Below, in pieces: positions 38,301 through 42,639 of a DNA stretch of 64,000 nucleotides. The stretch covers positions 131,688,671 through 131,752,670 of the forward strand of contig OY992540.1 of NCBI GenBank assembly GCA_963921195.1. The letters are read 5' to 3'. A program made the position numbers and the translations under genes. Under the pieces are notes generated by a model that saw only the letters and a list, made by a program, of their open reading frames with translations, ran no database searches and was not told where the DNA came from. The number at the start of each line of letters is the position of its first letter. Positions within the stretch are counted from its first letter, which is position 1. The stretch is from Pegoplata infirma (Eukaryota > Arthropoda > Insecta > Diptera > Anthomyiidae).

Positions 38301-40912
38301 ATATAAAAATAAAAAATGATAAATTGTATTCCTTAATTACAAAAAAAAAGGACGAAGGTGTTTCTCAACGTTCCCGAATATTACTAAAACATTTAGATCT
38401 AATGACCTATTTATAACTTAGTTGAAATATCGTTTTAACGATATTTCGAACATAAGGTAGTTAATAAAAGAATAAAGTATGACAGGATTTAAATCACGTT
38501 TAAACGAGATTACAGTTTATGTCGTATTTATAACTAGGCATTTCATATCTGAGGTGAAATCTCCTTCGAACGAGATTTCGATCATATGGTAGTGTATTAA
38601 AATACCGTGTGTGAATTGGGTATAAGCTGAGATCTCTTTCGAAATCTCGTTTGATTACACTGTGCTACAGTGAAAAAATACTTCTGATGTGACATAGTAA
38701 AGGTTGTTGGTCTTGTCGAGTAGATCACAAAAATGCCCATTAAACTTGCCAGACACCCTCAAATTTTAGAGTTATTGTCAAAAAACGGTTTTTTGGGACT
38801 TTTCTCATTAAACCTTGTGTAATTCAAAAAATTTTCAACCGATTCTAAATTTTTAAACGGTTTTGGATAGAAGACGAATATGGCGTTTCATGTGTGTGAA
38901 TGGGTCTATACATATAAGAAAGATATCTATTAATTTTTTTAATAAAATCTATTTTTTTTATTTTTTGAAAATTTTTCGAGTTTATGGTTTTTTTTTGCTA
39001 TAGTTCATTTAATAACCATTATATTTATAAACGTATTTTTAAAGAAAATTTAATTCTGAATTCGATAAGCTTTATCCTGAAAAAATCGGATAACAAACAA
39101 TTGACAGAATTGTGATAATTTTTCTAAAAAAGGAAATTAAGATTTTGCAGGAAATCGTTGTTCAGATAACCCAGGCAAAAAAAAATAAATTTATCAAAAG
39201 GGGTCATGTACAATATTTTTAAAGGTTTTTGCCGCGCTGAATCCGAATCTGGCCTTTAAATTGCTCTATCTCGTCAGGTTGAGATATTTAACATAAATTG
39301 ATATATCAAAAACTTAATAAGATAGCGCAATTTCAATGTCAAATTCGAATTTCGGAGGCCAAAAACCTTTAAAATAATGATACGCGACCTCTCAGTATGT
39401 TCGTTTATTTTTTTATTTTTTTTTTTTGTCTGGGTTATTCGAACGGCAATGTCATGCAAAATCTTAATTTTCTTTTTTAGAAAGAAACAACTCTGTCAGT
39501 TGTTATCCGATTTTTTCGGCATAAAGCTCATCGTTTTCACAATTAAATTTTCTTCAAGAACACGTTTATAAATATAAATGTTGTTGAACGAACTATAGCA
39601 GAAAAAAATCGATAACCTCAAAAAATTTTCAAAAAATAACAAAAAATTAAATATTGTTGAATAAATGAATAAATAAATGAACATATCTTTCTTATATGTG
39701 TAGACACACATGAAAAGCCCTAACCTTCTTCTATCCAAAACAGTTGAAAAATTGAAAATCGGTTGAAAAATGTTTAAGTTTCACGTGATTTAGTGAGAAA
39801 AGTCCCAAAAAAACGTTTTTTGACCATAACTTTAAAATTTGAGGGTGTCTGGCAAGTTTGATGGGCTTTTTTGTGATCTTTTCGATGAGACCTACAACCT
39901 TAACTACATCATTTAAAAAGTATAATAGATTTTGTGTTTTTTGTAGCACAGTGTATTATTTTATATACTACCAATAAAATCAAAATCTCATTAGAACAAA
40001 ATTTCAGATTAGGTGTGAAATTTTGAGCATATGGTAAATTTTCGGTTTATGTAATAATATTTCAGCATTTAATTTTTTAAAGAAAAATAAATTATTTTAA
40101 AACATAAATTTTTAAAAATTATTTTGTCTACTAAATTTGTTAAAATAATAACATAAAAATAAACAAGAAGTATGAAATTAAGAAATTAGTTTCTGACGAT
40201 TGTTATAATAAAGAAAGTTTTTGTTTATATTGGAAAAACCAAGTCGTATTAAATTTGACTAACTTTTTCCAAAATAATGCTTATTAAATTATAAATTAAA
40301 ACTTACCTTCCATCTTTCAGCACACTTTCTGGAAAATTCAGCAAATATAACAGTTTCATCGGGATGTTTTTTCTTGTGTTCTTCACGACATGTCTGTACA
40401 AAATAGGCATATGCTGTCATACGGCCACGTGGTTTAGCATCCGCTTTACCGCCGCCTCCACCAGTACCAGTGCGGACCATATTATTCTGTGGATTCAAAC
40501 GATGTAAATCAATATATTGTTGTTGGTGATGTAGATTTTGTTGATGATGTTGAAGATGTTGAAGAATAGTTGTTGTAGAAGAAGGAATAGAAGAATTATT
40601 GGGAATATTAATAACAATAGCAGACGATGTAGAATCAGTAGTAGTAGTAGAAGTAGTAGAAGAATTGGTAGTTGATGCATTATTTGATTGATTATTATTA
40701 GGATTTTGTGTTAAGGAGTTTATAGTAGAAGAATTAGAGGTTATTATATTATGTGCTGAATGCTGTTGTTGCTGATCTGCATGTTGTTGTGTTTGTGTCT
40801 CTATATTTATTGGAGCAGCAGGATTTGTATTATAATTTGTTACTGTTGTTGGTGAAGATGCACCACCTGCCACTACTACGGAGGCATTAGAAGTTGAGGC
40901 AATTACACTAGT
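1375..40912 (-). CDS. Dsp1: Dsp1: HMGB-type chromatin protein, four visible coding exons (5' end missing)
   Basis: The joined exons (40307-40912, 6677-6840, 6397-6571, 1375-1566) encode 378 residues and a TAG stop, in frame across every junction. Layout of this partial protein: a Thr/Ser/Asn/Gln-rich low-complexity region (about 1-145), a Gly run, HMG box A from about residue 157 ([20 protein letters not shown]), a basic linker ([17 protein letters not shown]), HMG box B ([19 protein letters not shown]), an Ala/Gln segment, and an acidic tail ending [13 protein letters not shown]. The two boxes are nearly identical to Drosophila Dsp1, from memory. Known role of the family: nuclear DNA-bending protein, Dorsal co-repressor, and factor helping Polycomb/Trithorax recruitment. 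The gene spans over 39 kb here because its introns are full of repeats. The start codon is not identified; the first Met in the visible part lies just before box A, so the true start is probably in an unseen upstream exon. Confidence 0.95.
1688..2936 (-). mobile_element. INE-1/DINE-1-like (Helentron-type) element, sub-family A, split by a nested element
   Basis: On the minus strand it begins TATACCCTCCACTTAGTGAT and ends in the hairpin TTCGGC-AAG-GCCGAA followed by TTAACTTTTTTACTTG. Internally it has the CCCCATAAAGTATATAT block and a GTCC/GTCT run. The same plan (TATACCC start, TAAAGTATATAT block, GTCCGTCTGTCC run, terminal hairpin and CTTGTT end) is that of Drosophila INE-1/DINE-1, a non-autonomous Helentron. 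A sub-family B element at 1794-2440 interrupts it, as shown by comparison with the intact copy at 36215-36801. Confidence 0.8.
1794..2440 (-). mobile_element. INE-1-like element, sub-family B, nested in sub-family A
   Basis: Minus-strand start TATACCCTCCAACTACAGTA, then the GTCC/GTCT run, a CACGCCC block, and the terminal hairpin TTCGGC-ACA-GCCGAA with the end ACTCTCACTTG. It sits in the AT-rich part of the outer element. Confidence 0.8.
3020..4180. repeat. Degenerate AAAAAGTAC/GTACTTTTT palindromic repeats
   Basis: Irregular tandem repeats of roughly 24-30 bp built from AAAAAGTACC, AAAATAGTAC and TTTTTATA blocks. GTAC is the palindromic centre, so both strands carry the same words. A unique island at about 3470-3660 interrupts it. 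The array resumes at 4570-5470 with the CCCAGC element (4651-4883) inside. Confidence 0.75.
4195..4570 (-). mobile_element. INE-1-like sub-family B relic
   Basis: Diverged and truncated: it keeps the GACGGACGGACATAGCTAGA stretch, TATATACTTTATGGGG and the GTTGGAGGGT end, but lacks the hairpin terminus. Confidence 0.65.
4651..4883. mobile_element. CCCAGC-terminated MITE (233 bp), 2-bp TSD AT
   Basis: It begins CCCAGCAAAATTTTCAGTTC and ends AAAAAATGTTCCTGGG, flanked by AT on both sides. A relative in the opposite orientation is at 16493-16669 and a relic at about 13830-13915. There is no coding capacity. Confidence 0.7.
4900..5470. repeat. Second block of GTACTTTTTATAAAAAGTAC-type repeats
   Basis: Same palindromic words as 3020-4180; it runs up to the INE-1-like element at 5517. 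Confidence 0.7.
5517..6235 (+). mobile_element. INE-1-like element, sub-family B, near full length
   Basis: TATACCCTCCAACTACAGTA start, CCCCATAAAGTATATATATT block, a GTCCGTCTGTCC-type run at 5649-5695, CCCGC/GGGCGTGG segment, and terminal hairpin TTCGGC-ACA-GCCGAA with the end CTCTTACTTGTT. It lies about 160 bp downstream of the box B exon donor. Confidence 0.85.
6397..6571 (-). CDS. Dsp1: Dsp1 coding exon: HMG box B
   Basis: This 175-nt exon lies between an AG acceptor (6572-6573) and a GTAAGT donor (6391-6396). Its first base completes the Leu codon left open by the previous exon. It reads [19 protein letters not shown], then [20 protein letters not shown], and ends with the tail of box B ([11 protein letters not shown]). 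The aromatic FFWF core and the GRKW motif are the hydrophobic core of an HMG box. It ends on a codon boundary. Confidence 0.96.
6677..6840 (-). CDS. Dsp1: Dsp1 coding exon: second half of HMG box A and basic linker
   Basis: This 164-nt exon is bounded by an AG acceptor (6841-6842) and a GTGAGT donor (6671-6676). It reads [18 protein letters not shown], then [19 protein letters not shown] and DPNAPKRS, ending two bases into a Leu codon. It finishes box A and carries the lysine/arginine-rich linker between the boxes, which in the family helps DNA binding and nuclear import. It follows a 33.5-kb intron and precedes one of only 105 bp. It was too short and too dependent on splicing to stand out as an open frame. 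Confidence 0.95.
7000..7440. other. Low-repeat, less AT-rich intronic segment
   Basis: It contains CAGTCACAGCACGG and GACAAGCTTAACAGTATGAC, with TACTGCCGATACGACA twice (about 7272 and 7440). No gene is recognised. It may be an older repeat or a regulatory segment. Confidence 0.3.
7460..7770. repeat. 21-bp minisatellite, AAAGTTGAAAAACTTTAATTC type
   Basis: About 14 units whose core AAAGTT...AACTTT is an inverted repeat. The 21-bp period keeps frames open on both strands (NFNSKLK-type and FELKFFN-type frames), which is an artefact of period and composition. Confidence 0.85.
8331..8370. repeat. (ATGT)n microsatellite
   Basis: About nine perfect tetranucleotide units followed by a diverged one. 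Confidence 0.9.
8575..8900. repeat. 21-bp minisatellite, GTTAAACAACTTTAAATCAAT type
   Basis: About 14 diverged units, related to the array at 7460-7770. Confidence 0.8.
8958..9556. mobile_element. Inverted-repeat element with ACAAGGGAAGTCT termini
   Basis: The left end ACAAGGGAAGTCTCCCTAGT is mirrored on the right by GGCAGACTTCCCTTGT, giving TIRs of about 27 bp with GTGTCACCC shared. No clear target duplication is visible. A truncated relative lies at 17456-17575. No transposase. Confidence 0.6.
9767..10323. mobile_element. hAT-type MITE (557 bp) with 8-bp TSD CTCTTTTG
   Basis: TIRs are TAGAGTCCGACCGAA on the left and TAGGGACCGACCGAA on the right (minus strand). The flanks at 9759-9766 and 10324-10331 are both CTCTTTTG. 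The interior is made of TTCGGTTTCGGCCGAATA blocks, AT-rich filler and a perfect hairpin near 10151-10199. No coding. Confidence 0.9.
10151..10199. repeat. Perfect hairpin inside the hAT MITE
   Basis: AAAAAATTACCGCCTGGCAT and its reverse complement flank a short AT-rich loop. It is GC-rich at the top of the stem within an AT-rich context. Confidence 0.85.
10795..11900. repeat. 20-bp minisatellite AAATAAAAGTTGAAAGCTTT (about 50 units)
   Basis: The array is nearly homogeneous between about 11270 and 11580 and more diverged at the edges, as expected when unequal exchange homogenises the centre. The AAGCTT palindrome is in every unit. Diverged outliers occur at 12130-12400, 16130-16480 and 16750-16850. 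Confidence 0.95.
12595..12735 (-). mobile_element. INE-1-like relic (terminal part)
   Basis: TATACCCTGTATCACAAAGT / ACTTTGTGATGTAGGGTATA resembles the TATACCC...AGGGTATA end structure, preceded by a diverged GATCGGTTTAGGACC block. It is short and old. Confidence 0.45.
12770..13300. other. Unique intronic segment, no gene recognised
   Basis: It has higher complexity and GC than its surroundings, with no repeat relationship to the rest of the window. The minus-strand open frame at 12770-13018 (82 codons) has no recognisable domain or splice context. The segment could be a conserved non-coding element. Confidence 0.35.
13830..13915. mobile_element. Relic of the CCCAGC-terminated MITE seen at 4651-4883
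   Basis: It shares TTTTGTTCCAAATAA, CAGAACGCAT and CGACTCTACTAAACATT-like blocks with 4651-4883 but has lost the terminal CCC. Confidence 0.55.
14474..15251. mobile_element. AT-rich element with CACAGAAAA termini
   Basis: CACAGAAAAAAATA on the left mirrors TATTATTTTCTGTG on the right, and both flanks read TG. The interior is mostly TTAATTAAA-type sequence. The insertion at 15468-15945 has similar ends (CACAAAAAAATA...TTCTGTG). Confidence 0.5.
15468..15945. mobile_element. Insertion with CACA...CTGTG ends in the right arm of the 13.9-16.1 kb element
   Basis: Comparison with the left arm (TTGCGGTTGAAAA next to TAATTAAAATTCTAGACGTG) shows this segment is extra. It is AT-rich with AATCAATTAA words and has no coding. 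Confidence 0.5.
16493..16669. mobile_element. CCCAGC-terminated MITE (177 bp), 2-bp TSD AC
   Basis: The ends are CCCAGGAAAATTTTTTGGAA and TTCCAAATAA-type sequence (on the minus strand) closing with TTTTGCTGGG, flanked by AC on both sides. It is the same family as 4651-4883, in the opposite orientation. Confidence 0.7.
16885..17330 (+). mobile_element. INE-1-like sub-family B relic
   Basis: GGGGTATACTGACTTTGTCA, GACATTCTAGCGATGTCTGT, CAAATCGGACCAAG and GGCGTGAACAT occur in element order. The TATACCC start and the hairpin end are lost. Confidence 0.6.
17456..17575. mobile_element. Fragment related to the ACAAGGGAAGTCT element
   Basis: ACAAGGGAAGTCTTCCCAGT plus GGTTTTATTGTGTAGAACAG match the left part of the 8958-9556 element. 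Confidence 0.55.
18150..18322. mobile_element. 173-bp MITE with TA TSD in the Tc1-like left arm
   Basis: TIRs are CACTCTAAAAAAATGA and TCATTTTAATTAGAGTG, with inner repeats CCTACTATAAATTGGGTAAA. The flanks are TA. The right arm of the host element has the uninterrupted sequence (reverse complement of about 19728-19748, reading GTAGGATAATGGGTAC), which is the empty site. Confidence 0.9.
18325..18790 (+). pseudogene. Broken Tc1-like transposase fragment, left arm
   Basis: The first open stretch (18325-18588) encodes an N-terminal helix-turn-helix-like region. After a stop, further pieces in other frames echo the Tc1 sequence GRSPRK...[10 protein letters not shown]...FAR and then [11 protein letters not shown], the counterpart of the DESKFNLF motif around the second catalytic Asp. 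Several stops and frame changes make it non-functional. It is cut off before the rest of the catalytic domain by the fold-back junction near 18840. Confidence 0.7.
18863..19740 (-). pseudogene. Broken Tc1-like transposase fragment, right arm (split by a MITE)
   Basis: On the minus strand, 19549-19737 gives the start of the same protein ([20 protein letters not shown]) and 18863-19114 the continuation with [32 protein letters not shown] and [11 protein letters not shown]. This pattern is typical of the Tc1-type DNA-binding and linker region. The MITE at 19120-19584 separates the two. The catalytic DDE part is absent. Confidence 0.75.
19120..19584. mobile_element. CCCAGCAAAAA-terminated MITE (465 bp), 2-bp TSD TG
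   Basis: Ends CCCAGCAAAAA and TTTTTGCAGGG; flanks TG on both sides. The empty site CCACCCCTGGTTTC is read, reversed, in the left arm at about 18470-18485. The interior has TTACTAGTAATGGG and repeated GTAATGGGTA-like words. No coding. Confidence 0.85.
20040..20345 (+). mobile_element. INE-1-like sub-family B relic, truncated
   Basis: TATCCTCCAACCACAGTATG start, CGAAATATTGGTCTAGGATC and GACATTCTATGAATGTCCGT blocks, then lost after about 300 bp. Confidence 0.65.
20770..21150. other. GC-richer, coding-like segment of unknown origin inside the CCCGAG element
   Basis: On the plus strand a good 3' splice site (TGCTAATATTTTCAG at about 20777-20791) precedes [16 protein letters not shown] and a stop. 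Another frame then reads [20 protein letters not shown] without stops. A third piece starts at an ATG near 21074 ([12 protein letters not shown]). The minus strand also has an 85-codon frame over 20771-21028. No family is recognised and no single frame spans it. It may be a decayed captured gene fragment. Confidence 0.3.
21150..21307. mobile_element. Small inverted-repeat MITE, related to 22017-22329
   Basis: ATCAAATTATATACGTCGCG at the left mirrors GCGACATACATAATTTGATT at the right. The same ends occur at 22017-22329. Confidence 0.55.
22017..22329. mobile_element. Inverted-repeat MITE, ends near TCAAATTACGTCGCG / CGCGACGCAATTTGA
   Basis: TIRs are about 30 bp (CGTCCAACCTGAATCAAATT against GGTCGAACCAGTATCAAATT on the other strand). 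Inside is a second dyad, ACAATGTCGGAGTACTCTAC...CAGAGTACTCCGTCATTGT. It abuts the end of the Tc1-like element at 22010. Confidence 0.6.
22330..22670. repeat. Diverged 20-21-bp minisatellite, AAAGTTGACAAACTTTAAAT type
   Basis: Loose relatives of the 7.5- and 26.2-kb arrays. Confidence 0.65.
22690..23340. other. Unique intronic stretch with GATGAT-rich tracts
   Basis: Relatively complex sequence: CATTGCAACAGCAGCAAATA at about 22915 and several (GATGAT)n and GATGACGAC tracts at 23130-23160 and 23275-23310. The plus-strand frame at 22762-22959 shows no recognisable domain. No gene is called. Confidence 0.35.
23640..24510. repeat. Tandem repeat of about 85-120-bp units (about 8-9 copies)
   Basis: Each copy carries AAGGAGATAGAGCGAAAATA, then CCAAATCTGGTGATCAGCAT, an AT-rich spacer with TTTTTGTATGAAATTTTTCA, and ATTACAATTTAAACCTTAAC. 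Copies are strongly diverged, so the array is old. Confidence 0.8.
24541..26214 (-). mobile_element. INE-1-like element, sub-family C, with nested sub-family B
   Basis: The low-coordinate end has AGTTAAATTCGACTTGGCCGAA and the high-coordinate end is AGTAGAGGGTAT, matching the outer architecture of sub-family A. A B element lies at 24856-25542. Between 25550 and 25855 there is an inner inverted repeat (CACTTTTGGGGGTCCACT...AGTGGACCACCAAAAGT). The GTCC/GTCT-type run is at about 26062-26082. Confidence 0.7.
24856..25542 (-). mobile_element. INE-1-like element, sub-family B, nested in sub-family C
   Basis: Hairpin TTCGGC-TGT-GCCGAA after ACAAGTAAGAGTGATAAA at the low end; TATACCCTCCAACCACAGTA at the high end (minus strand). 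It includes the CACGCCCCC block and the GGACGGACGGACGGACAT run. Confidence 0.8.
26230..27010. repeat. 21-bp minisatellite, AAAGTTGAACAACTTTCAATT type
   Basis: About 36 units, best conserved at 26620-26790. The AAAGTTGAACAACTTT core is an almost perfect palindrome. Confidence 0.9.
27712..28130 (-). mobile_element. INE-1-like sub-family C relic
   Basis: TTAAATTCAACTTAGACGAA plus ATGAATACCCTTCACAATGG is a decayed version of the C terminus at 24541. No opposite end is recognised. Confidence 0.4.
29034..29651 (+). mobile_element. INE-1-like element, sub-family A, full length
   Basis: TATACCCTCCACTTAGTGAT start, CCCCATAAAGTATATATATT block, GTCCGTCTGTCT run at 29167-29213, then the hairpin TTCGGC-AAG-GCCGAA and TTTACTTGTT end. 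It sits inside the AT minisatellite. Confidence 0.85.
30424..31360. mobile_element. Inverted-repeat element with ATATCGT termini inside the minisatellite
   Basis: The left end ATATCGTCGAACTATATTCA continues to ATGCCAACTC; the right end mirrors it (GAGTTGGCAT...TATAGGTTCACGATAT). TIRs are about 37 bp. Short frames at 30448-30657, 30670-30918 and 30994-31200 show no recognisable transposase motif. Confidence 0.6.
32705..33185. repeat. Three tandem copies of a 157-bp unit
   Basis: Each copy has AATATTAATGTGAAAGTTTT, AAGAGATCAGTTTAAGGTCG, AATAGATTTGAAAAATTCAA and ACAATTAATCACATG. The starts at about 32710, 32867 and 33025 are evenly spaced. Confidence 0.85.
33950..34260. repeat. Long palindrome (about 130-bp arms)
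   Basis: AATAGACAAGCTCGAGGCCA at 33961 is mirrored at about 34230-34250 (TGGCCTCGAGCTTGTCTATT). The inner arms, with CATCCTTCGGATGGCATCTTCAGGA-type sequence and its complement, leave a loop of about 60 bp. Confidence 0.85.
34438..34600 (+). mobile_element. tRNA-derived SINE-like element
   Basis: TAGGCTAGTTGGTAGCGTG resembles an A box and GGTTCGATTCC is a perfect B box. The anticodon stem is only partly paired, so it is not a working tRNA. A shared non-tRNA tail (TTGGTCGATTTCGCTACAAC, then CGGTCATTGTTACCAGTTCT) recurs at 42178-42345, which marks a dispersed element. Confidence 0.75.
34869..35472 (+). mobile_element. INE-1-like element, sub-family A, full length
   Basis: Nearly identical to 29034-29651, with the same start, hairpin and TTTACTTGTT end. 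Confidence 0.85.
36215..36801 (-). mobile_element. INE-1-like element, sub-family A, full length, reverse orientation
   Basis: AACAAGTAAAAAAGTTAAATTCGG with the hairpin at the low end; ATCACTAAGTGGAGGGTATA at the high end. It serves as the uninterrupted reference for the nested copy at 1688-2936. Confidence 0.85.
38195..38370 (+). mobile_element. INE-1-like sub-family B relic (3' part)
   Basis: GTTCACAGTCCTTGGAACCA, TTGCCCGCCCCCTTTGGTGG and GCGTGTATAT match the B interior; the ends are lost. Confidence 0.55.
38658..39953. mobile_element. Tc1/mariner-type fold-back MITE (1.3 kb), TA TSD
   Basis: CACTGTGCTACA at the left and TGTAGCACAGTG at the right, each next to TA. The arms stay complementary for most of the length (GCCAGACACCCTCAAATTTT at about 38749 mirrors AAAATTTGAGGGTGTCTGGC at about 39834; ATCGGATAACAA mirrors TTGTTATCCGAT). 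No transposase remains. Confidence 0.85.
40307..40912 (-). CDS. Dsp1: Dsp1 coding exon: low-complexity N-terminal region and first half of HMG box A
   Basis: This exon has 202 codons and phase 0 at both ends. It starts after a TATAG acceptor (AG at 40913-40914) with ACT AGT GTA ATT and ends AERWK, followed by a GTAAGT donor (40301-40306). The codon at 40871-40873 is GTG (Val) inside the open frame, not a start. Residues 1-145 are rich in Thr, Ser, Asn and Gln, with QQQ/HQQ runs and Thr runs encoded by ACT repeats. A short Gly tract follows, then the conserved box A start [10 protein letters not shown]. In Drosophila the same area is Gln-rich but of different sequence, so this part evolves fast while the HMG part is almost fixed. 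The acceptor pyrimidine tract is weak, so this boundary is less certain than the donor. Confidence 0.9.
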
Positions 40913-41329
40913 CTATAAATTGCGTTTTCAATTTAACAAAATCCCCATGCATTTATTAAGTAACCAAACATTATTCAAAAGATTTTCAAAAATCCCCCAT
41001 AATATAAAAAAAAGAGAAATAAAATTGACAGGATTAAAAGTTTATATTTGTTGATGAATATAAAAAAAAAACACACACACAAAAAACATTAATATGGCAA
41101 CACCATTTGTGAAAGATGGCAACAATGTTAAACACAAATGCCAGTTATTGAACAATTGCAGCAAATTAAGCTGCAATTTTGTGACTTTGTTGTAGTTCTC
41201 ATGTTGTAAGCAGGGTCGTACGAAAAAAAAGTTAAAATTTTAAGAAGGAGTCGAAATGAACAACGAAAAAAAATTAAATTATTTAAACATTTCTTACATC
41301 TTTTAATGCAATTCAAATATTTTTTTTTA

Positions 41330-41935
41330 TTTTCGAAATTGTTTGAATATATTTCGAAGTTGTTTAAATGTATTTCGAAATTGTTTAAATGTATTTCGAA
41401 ATTTTTTATATGTATTTCAAAATTGTTTAAATGTACATATTTCGAAATTGTTTAAATTTATTTGAAAATTGTTTAATTAAATTTCGAAATTGCTTAAATT
41501 TAATACAAAATTTTTTAAATGTATTTCAAATTTTTTAAATGTGTTTTGAAAACGTTTAAATCTATTTCGAAATTGTTTAAATGAATTTCGAAATTGTTTA
41601 AATGTATTTCGAAATTGTTTAAATGTATTTTGAAAATGTTTTAATGTATTTCGAAATTGTTTAGATATATTTTGAAATTGTTTAAATGCACTTCGAAATC
41701 GTTTAAATATACTTCGAAATTGTTTAAATGTATTTCTAAATTGTTTAGTTTTTTTCGAGTATGCTAAAATGCATTTCGAAATTGTTTAAATGTATTTCGA
41801 AATTGTTTAAATGTATTTCGAAATTGTTTAAATGTATTTCGAAATGGTTAAAATGTGTTTCGAAATGGTTAAAATGTGTTTCGAAAATGTTAAAATGTAT
41901 TTCTAAAATCGTTAAAATTTTTGTAAAGAAAGATT
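41330..41935. repeat. 21-bp minisatellite, TTTCGAAATTGTTTAAATGT type
   Basis: About 28 units; both strands stay open in some frames (KCISKLF-type heptads). Confidence 0.9.
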
Positions 41936-41997
41936 TTCGGATTCTGTGACTTTTTCCCCACAACGAATATTTTCAAATTCTAATACTTATTTCAGAA

Positions 41998-42505
41998 AAA
42001 ACAAGTGAGTGCTAAATTCACCTAATGTTTTATACCCTAAAGTTTAAAAAAATATATACAAAAAAACGCTAGGGCCCTTCTTTGGTGGGGGTCGGCTGTG
42101 AGACACATTTCCCTCCTGATAAATTTTAACAAATTCATTGCACTTCAGCTATACAATTTTATCATAAAAATCTGTAGGTTAATTGGTAGCGTGCTATCCT
42201 ATAAAACAGGCGGTCTTGGGATCGATTACCACCAGAACCCTTGGTCAATTTCGCTGCAACGAGATGACGGTTATTGTTATCAGTTCTTGGTTAGTTTGAA
42301 ATTATTAAAAACGATTTATTAAATTGAAAAAAATAAAAAAATTGAAAAAATAATAGTGAATGAACAGTTTTAAAAAATATTTGGTAAACACGACCACAAA
42401 AGGGGGGCGGACCGAAAAATATAATTTTTCTAGTCTAGCTCTTCTAGCTTCGTATCCTCCACAGACGGACAGACATCGCTAGAATGTCTTAGAATCAATT
42501 TTTGA
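41998..42505 (-). mobile_element. INE-1-like sub-family B relic carrying a SINE insertion
   Basis: AAACAAGTGAGTGCTAAATT at the low end, then CCTTCTTTGGTGGGGGTC, and after the SINE (42178-42345) CACGACCACAAAAGGGGGGC and GGACAGACATCGCTAGAATG. Confidence 0.6.
42170..42345 (+). mobile_element. tRNA-derived SINE-like element, second copy
   Basis: TTAATTGGTAGCGTGCTATC (A-box side) and GGGATCGATTACCACCAGAA (decayed B box), followed by the same tail as 34438-34600. It lies inside an INE-1-like relic. Confidence 0.7.
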
Positions 42506-42639
42506 TCAATATGTATCACAAATTTCACCACAGATTTATGAAATCTGATCAAGGGTCTTCACATTTGCCCAATTTGGTGTACAAATTAAATTTTTCTAAT
42601 TTTAAAAAGCATTTAGACAGATCAAAATACATTTTAAAT

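Larger units (their letters stand above)
6841..40306 (-). other. Dsp1 giant intron (33.5 kb), repeat-filled
   Basis: The intron splits HMG box A between AERWK and TMVDKEKK. Its donor is GTAAGT (40301-40306) and its acceptor AG is at 6841-6842. Nearly all of it can be assigned to minisatellites and DNA transposons listed separately. The least repetitive stretches are about 7000-7440, 12770-13300, 22690-23340 and 38380-38650, where I see no gene. Confidence 0.85.

Noticed and set aside
40871..40873. Start of Dsp1 at this codon
   Set aside because: The codon is GTG inside an exon that stays open up to a splice acceptor at 40913-40914. Eukaryotic initiation at GTG here is unlikely.
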